Positions 60,669 through 64,000 of a stretch of 64,000 nucleotides of DNA are shown here, piece after piece. The first letter of the stretch is position 1, and each line of letters begins with the position of its first letter. A program made the translations under genes and the position numbers. The stretch is from Nannocystis pusilla (lineage in GTDB: Bacteria; Myxococcota_A; Polyangia; Nannocystales; Nannocystaceae), in NCBI RefSeq assembly GCF_020073745.1, contig NZ_JAIRAU010000043.1:310001-374000 (forward strand), written 5' to 3'. Under the pieces are notes generated by a model. The model searched no databases, had not been told where the DNA came from, and was given only the letters and a program-made list of their open reading frames with translations.

Positions 60669-61835
60669 ATGCACGCGCGCCTGTCCCACCTCCGCTCCTC
60701 GCTCCACCTCCGCACGGCGCTCGCGTGCGGGCTGTGCACCGCGCTCGCGTGCGGCGAACCCGGCGAGGCGACGCCGAAGGGCGGCAAGGACGACGGCAAG
60801 GTCGCGGCCAGGCCCGAGGGCAAGGCGCCCGAGGCGCCCGCCCCCGCGCCCGAGGAGTACAAGTGGGAGCTGCCGCAGGGCGTGCGCGCGCCGGATGTCC
60901 CCGAGGACAACCCGATGACCGCGGCCAAGGTCGAGCTCGGGCACAAGCTGTTCATGGACAAGCGGCTCAGCGTCGACGGCACGCGCAGCTGCTACAGCTG
61001 CCACCAGAACGAGCTCGGCAACGCCGACGGGCGGGCCAAGGCGCTCGGCCCCGGCGACAAGGAGCTGCCGCGCAACACGCCGACGATCTGGAACGTCGCC
61101 TATCACGCGGGCCTGTACTGGGACGGCCGCGCGGCCAGCCTCGAGAAGCAGGCGATCGGCGCGTGGAAGGGCGGCAACATGGGCGTCGGCGAGGACAAGC
61201 TGGCGGCCAAGGCGGCGGAGATCGGGGCGCTGCCCGAGTACAAGGCCGAGTTCGCCCGCGAGTTCGCGCTCCAGGACGGCGAGCCGGTGCTGCCCGAGCA
61301 CGTGGCCAAGGCGCTGTCGGCCTACGAGCGCACGCTCCTGTGCGGGGCGACGGCGTGGGACAAGAACAGCATGAACGAGGCCCAGCAGCGCGGCTGGGAG
61401 CTGTTCCGCGGCAAGGGGGCGTGCACCACCTGCCACAGCGGCGACAACTTCAGCGACGGCCTCTTCCACAACATGGGCATCGGCCTGTCCGACGCCGGCG
61501 AGGGGCCCGACAAGGGCCGCATGGACGCGTCGAAGGCCGAGGCCGACATGTACAAGTTCCGCACGCCGACGCTGCGCAACGTGACGCGGACGGCGCCGTA
61601 CTTCCACGACGGCAGCGTCGCCGACCTGCGCGCGGCGGTGGTGACGATGGCCGGCGGGCCGAAGCAGCGCAAGGACCTCGACCCGAACTACGCCGACCGC
61701 GGGCTCAGCGACGCCGAGGTCGACGACCTGGTCGCGTTCCTCGGCGCGCTCGAGTGCCCGGGCTCGCTGGCCGTGATCGGCGATCAGGCGGTGCCCGGGA
61801 TCACGAGCCCGCTCGCGGCGGCCCCCGCCAAGTGA
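60669..61835 (+). CDS. Di-haem cytochrome c peroxidase (MauG/CcpA-like) lipoprotein
   Basis: 388 residues. The signal ends ALACG, a lipobox; a Lys/Pro/Glu linker follows (about 30-65). Two haem c sites, CYSCH (about 107) and CTTCH (about 251), and the CcpA blocks NTPTIWNVAYHAGLYWDGR and KFRTPTLRNVTRTAPYFHDG are present. Such enzymes reduce hydrogen peroxide in the periplasm with electrons from a small cytochrome, or oxidise protein side chains (MauG). A SelW-like selenoprotein starts 41 bp downstream on the same strand and may share the transcript, linking both to redox defence. Confidence 0.88.
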   Translation: MHARLSHLRSSLHLRTALACGLCTALACGEPGEATPKGGKDDGKVAARPEGKAPEAPAPAPEEYKWELPQGVRAPDVPEDNPMTAAKVELGHKLFMDKRLSVDGTRSCYSCHQNELGNADGRAKALGPGDKELPRNTPTIWNVAYHAGLYWDGRAASLEKQAIGAWKGGNMGVGEDKLAAKAAEIGALPEYKAEFAREFALQDGEPVLPEHVAKALSAYERTLLCGATAWDKNSMNEAQQRGWELFRGKGACTTCHSGDNFSDGLFHNMGIGLSDAGEGPDKGRMDASKAEADMYKFRTPTLRNVTRTAPYFHDGSVADLRAAVVTMAGGPKQRKDLDPNYADRGLSDAEVDDLVAFLGALECPGSLAVIGDQAVPGITSPLAAAPAK

Positions 61836-61876
61836 CGAACTTGGCCGACGCGTCGCACTCGCGCTACACATCGGCC

Positions 61877-62122
61877 ATGCACATCGACATCTACTACTGC
61901 GTGCGCTGAAACTACCTGCCCCAAGCCACCGGTCTGGTGGCCGACTTGCAGGCCCGCTTCGGCGACAGGGTCACGTGCCAGGTCCACCGCGGCGATCGTG
62001 GCGTGTTCGACGTCGTCGCCGACGGCGACAAGATCTTCAGCAAGGATCAGCTGGGTCGCTTCCCCAGGCGCGGCGAGGTCGGCGACATGATCGCGCCGCT
62101 GCTCGCCCGCCCTCGCCGTTGA
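61877..62122 (+). CDS. SelW/Rdx-family selenoprotein with in-frame TGA (selenocysteine 11)
   Basis: 81 residues read through an in-frame TGA at 61907-61909. The N-terminus is MHIDIYYCVR then Sec then NYLPQ, giving the CxxU redox motif directly after the first beta strand, exactly where SelW/SelT/SelH (Rdx) proteins have CxxU or CxxC. The rest (LVADLQARFGDR, GVFDVVADGDKIFSKDQLGR, FPRRGEV) follows the Rdx thioredoxin-like pattern including DG-x-I-FSK and GRFP. Reading stops at TGA 62120. The hairpin 61925-61941 with loop GGTCT supports selenocysteine insertion. Without recoding, only 10 residues or an N-terminally deleted protein from GTG 61937 would be made. Likely a thiol-redox protein; partners unknown. 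Confidence 0.87.
61916..61951 (+). promoter_or_regulatory. Bacterial-type SECIS hairpin inside the coding sequence
   Basis: GCCACC (61925-61930) and GGTGGC (61936-61941) pair perfectly around the loop GGTCT, 21 bases after the TGA. CTG-n3-CAA upstream can pair with TTG-CAG downstream (bulge CGAC) to extend the stem. The E. coli fdhF SECIS recognised by SelB has the apical loop AGGUCU, 18 bases after its UGA, so loop sequence and distance both agree. Confidence 0.8.
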
Positions 62123-62150
62123 TCCAGCAAGCTCGGCGGCATTCCGGCTA

Positions 62151-62172
62151 TTTACGGCAAAATGCCCGTAAA
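62151..62172. terminator. Imperfect hairpin after the selenoprotein gene
   Basis: TTTACGG and CCGTAAA (7 bp) around CAAAATGC, followed by AAAG; A-rich on one side and T-rich on the other. Located 28 bp after the selenoprotein stop. Candidate transcript end, not canonical. Confidence 0.4.
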
Positions 62173-62237
62173 AAGAACGCACAGACACGATCAGCGCGCT
62201 CTTGCGCAGCGCAAGGACGCCCCGTAATGATGAGCGC

Positions 62238-64000
62238 ATGTCCGTGGTCGCGTCGCGTTCGGCTGTCGTCGCCGTGCTGTTCGTGGGGTGTAGTTACGAA
62301 CCGACCGTCGGCGGCGACGACGTCGGCGTCGAGCTGACCGAAGGGGCAGGTTCGTCGGAGGCCGACGAGGCGGGCGACGACACCACGGAGGACGCGCCGA
62401 AGCTGTGCGAGGACGCCTGCGAGGACGGCGCCGCCGCATGCGAGGGCGACGGCGTGGCCCGCTGCGCCGCCGACGAGCACGGCTGCCTCGCATGGCTGGC
62501 CCCCGAGCCATGTCCTGAAGGACAGGCGTGCAGCGACGGCGCCTGCTCCGCCGCGGCCGGGTTCGTGCGCGAGGCCGAGGCGTGGGCGGTGCCGGCGGGG
62601 GGGCGCGCGGGTGCCGGCTACGCCACGCCGAGCGGGCGGGCGGCCGCCGTCGGCGACGACGACTGGGAGCTGCTCGACCTCGACGGCGACGGCGCGCTCG
62701 ACCTCGTGCGCACGGCCGCCGCGTACCCCGCGGGCGACGGGTTCGTCACGCGCACCAAAGGCTTCCCGCTCGGCCCGTTCTGGGAGGTGCACCGGGGCGG
62801 CGGGATCGACGGCTTCGCCGCGGGGCCGATGGCGTGGTCGTTGCCGGTCGGCGTCGGGCTCGGCGGTCGCGGCCTGATCGCCAGCGCCGGCGAGCCGCAG
62901 GTCGACGGCGACCTCGTGTGGGCCGTGCGCGACGTCGACGGCGACGCCCGGCCCGACCTCGTCGTCACCGGCGTGCGCGCGCCCGACGACTCGCTGGTCC
63001 CGCTCGGGCCGGCGGACGCGCCGCGCTGGGACGTCTACCGCAACGACGGCAGCGGCTTCGCCGACCAGGCCGAGCCGTGGCCGCTGCCGACCGGCAGCGA
63101 CGGCAAGTTCTTCCACCACGTCGACGGCGCCGCCGCGGCCGCCAACGGCCCGGCCTGGTCGCTGCTCGACCTCGACGGCGACGGCTGGAGCGACCTCGTG
63201 ATCACCGGCCGCAGCGCCCCGCCGCTCCACGTCGTCCCTGGCTTTCCGGGCAGCCCGCACTGGCAGCTGCACCGCGGCGGCCCCGGCGGCTTCGAGCCGA
63301 GCTTCGCGCTGTGGTCGCTGCCGCTCGGCGGCGGGGCCGAGACCGGCTTCGCCGGCCTGTCCGGCGGCGCCGCGGCGCCCGGCGATCAGCTGTGGGCGCT
63401 GCTCGACCTCGACGGCGACGGCCGTCGCGAGCTCGTCGTCACCGGTCAGCTCGACGACGCCGCCGTCGGCCCGGCCGCGCTCGCGCTCGACGGCGCCCCG
63501 GGGTGGGCCGTCTATTCCGCCGGCGCCGACGGGTTCGAGCTGTCCCCGCGGACAGTCGCCGTGCCGGCCGCCGGCGGCGCCACCGGCGGGCGCGGCTACT
63601 ACGCCGCGAGCGGCGGCCAGGACATCGCCGGCAGCAGCAGCGGCCCCTACGACGCCAACGGCTGGGAGCTGCTCGACCTCGACGGCGACCGCCGGCTCGA
63701 CCTCGTCGTCACCAACGAGGCCCGCGAGATCGCCGGCGGCGTGTACAAGCGCGGCGCGCTCGGCGGTGACGCGCCGTACTGGGACGTGTACTTCGGGACA
63801 GACGCCGGCTTCGTCGCCGCCACCCGCTGGCCGACCCCGACCGGCGGCTTCATCGGCCGCGGCTTCCTGTGGGCCCGCGGCGTGCTCGACCCGGTGCCCG
63901 AGAACCAGGGCACGGTGCTGTGGCACACCGGCGACCTCGACGGCGATGCCCGCCCCGAGCTCGTCGTCACCGGCCTGGCCGCGCCGGGCGCGGGCAACGA
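62238..64000 (+). CDS. FG-GAP/VCBS-like repeat lipoprotein, truncated by the window end
   Basis: At least 587 residues; open at the right edge. Signal peptide with lipobox FVGCS; an acidic linker; a Cys-rich segment (LCEDACEDGAAACEG, RCAADEHGC, about 54-105); then at least five repeats centred on WELLDLDGDGALDLV, WSLLDLDGDGWSDLV and similar, each with the DxDxDG calcium-loop pattern of FG-GAP/VCBS propeller blades. Expected as a calcium-bound propeller on the cell surface; ligand unknown. A phased pair CATG 62509/CAGG 62523 codes PCPEGQAC in frame. ATG 62238 is the first codon that gives a signal peptide; an out-of-frame ATGATG lies 8-11 bases before it. Confidence 0.85.
   Translation, partial: MSVVASRSAVVAVLFVGCSYEPTVGGDDVGVELTEGAGSSEADEAGDDTTEDAPKLCEDACEDGAAACEGDGVARCAADEHGCLAWLAPEPCPEGQACSDGACSAAAGFVREAEAWAVPAGGRAGAGYATPSGRAAAVGDDDWELLDLDGDGALDLVRTAAAYPAGDGFVTRTKGFPLGPFWEVHRGGGIDGFAAGPMAWSLPVGVGLGGRGLIASAGEPQVDGDLVWAVRDVDGDARPDLVVTGVRAPDDSLVPLGPADAPRWDVYRNDGSGFADQAEPWPLPTGSDGKFFHHVDGAAAAANGPAWSLLDLDGDGWSDLVITGRSAPPLHVVPGFPGSPHWQLHRGGPGGFEPSFALWSLPLGGGAETGFAGLSGGAAAPGDQLWALLDLDGDGRRELVVTGQLDDAAVGPAALALDGAPGWAVYSAGADGFELSPRTVAVPAAGGATGGRGYYAASGGQDIAGSSSGPYDANGWELLDLDGDRRLDLVVTNEAREIAGGVYKRGALGGDAPYWDVYFGTDAGFVAATRWPTPTGGFIGRGFLWARGVLDPVPENQGTVLWHTGDLDGDARPELVVTGLAAPGAGN

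Noticed and set aside
61877..61909. TGA at 61907 as an ordinary stop, or the gene as a pseudogene with one nonsense mutation
   Set aside because: The TGA is exactly at the family's redox residue and is followed by a SECIS-like hairpin with the known loop sequence; a random nonsense mutation would not bring both.
61937..62122. A separate 61-residue protein from GTG 61937
   Set aside because: It would lack the first strand and the redox motif of the Rdx fold; it is the C-terminal part of the selenoprotein.

Overview
High-GC bacterial DNA (well above 65% GC by eye). Many exported lipoproteins carry long Thr/Ser-rich linkers and CGDG...CDDGN cysteine repeats. There is also a kinase-AAA-TPR giant protein, FHA proteins, DUF4215-like and FG-GAP surface proteins, and overlapping operons. 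This gene style points to a Myxococcota bacterium, most likely of the Nannocystis/Plesiocystis group; that placement is inferred from style, not from a marker gene. No rRNA, tRNA, CRISPR array, integrase or transposase was recognised.

Layout. 1-2.5 kb: a lipoprotein, a membrane-anchored degenerate metallopeptidase-like protein and a small membrane protein. 2.6-5.9 kb: glpD, divergent from an FHA/membrane protein. 6.1-10.5 kb: a fused alpha/beta 2-oxoacid dehydrogenase E1, a metallo-beta-lactamase-fold protein and a type II NADH dehydrogenase. 10.8-13.8 kb: a lipoprotein hydrolase and two tandem paralogous lipoproteins. 13.9-18.5 kb (minus): PolA-like polymerase, exported TldD, PmbA. 19-24 kb: intradiol dioxygenase-like lipoprotein, a two-component system, lysine 2,3-aminomutase. 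25-34.7 kb: ECF sigma factor, protein kinase/AAA/TPR giant, a small protein, and a 1607-residue C39-TPR protein. 34.8-45.5 kb: exported LIC_10091-like protein, pentapeptide protein, short endonuclease V, Csp-like copper protein, enoyl-CoA hydratase, a propeller fragment, an SDR, MepA-like endopeptidase, SulP transporter and XseA. 46-58.5 kb: orphan MmeI/PglX-like methyltransferase, a GT39-like membrane protein, M61 peptidase, a di-haem cytochrome plus IorA/IorB molybdenum hydroxylase operon, and a Cys-rich lipoprotein. 58.6-64 kb: a small protein, old yellow enzyme, DksA-like protein, di-haem peroxidase, a SelW-like selenoprotein, and a truncated FG-GAP lipoprotein.

Two things stand out. First, 61877-62122 is an 81-residue Rdx/SelW-family selenoprotein with an in-frame TGA (Sec11, CxxU motif). 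A hairpin just downstream carries the loop GGTCT, like the E. coli fdhF SECIS loop. Conventional gene calling would lose this gene. Second, the window is strewn with a short palindromic element built from CATG-class tetramers (CATG, CAGG, CCTG, CTGG) placed exactly 14 bp apart, consensus GGACATGTCC plus 4 bp. Full arrays have five tetramers (60 bp). Copies lie downstream of stop codons, contain stop codons of several genes and a start codon of one, and occur in frame inside at least five unrelated proteins. Four or five of these share one reading frame giving T-W/C-x-x-x-H-V-L. This behaves like a REP/RPE-type selfish or regulatory repeat family not obviously matching a named one.
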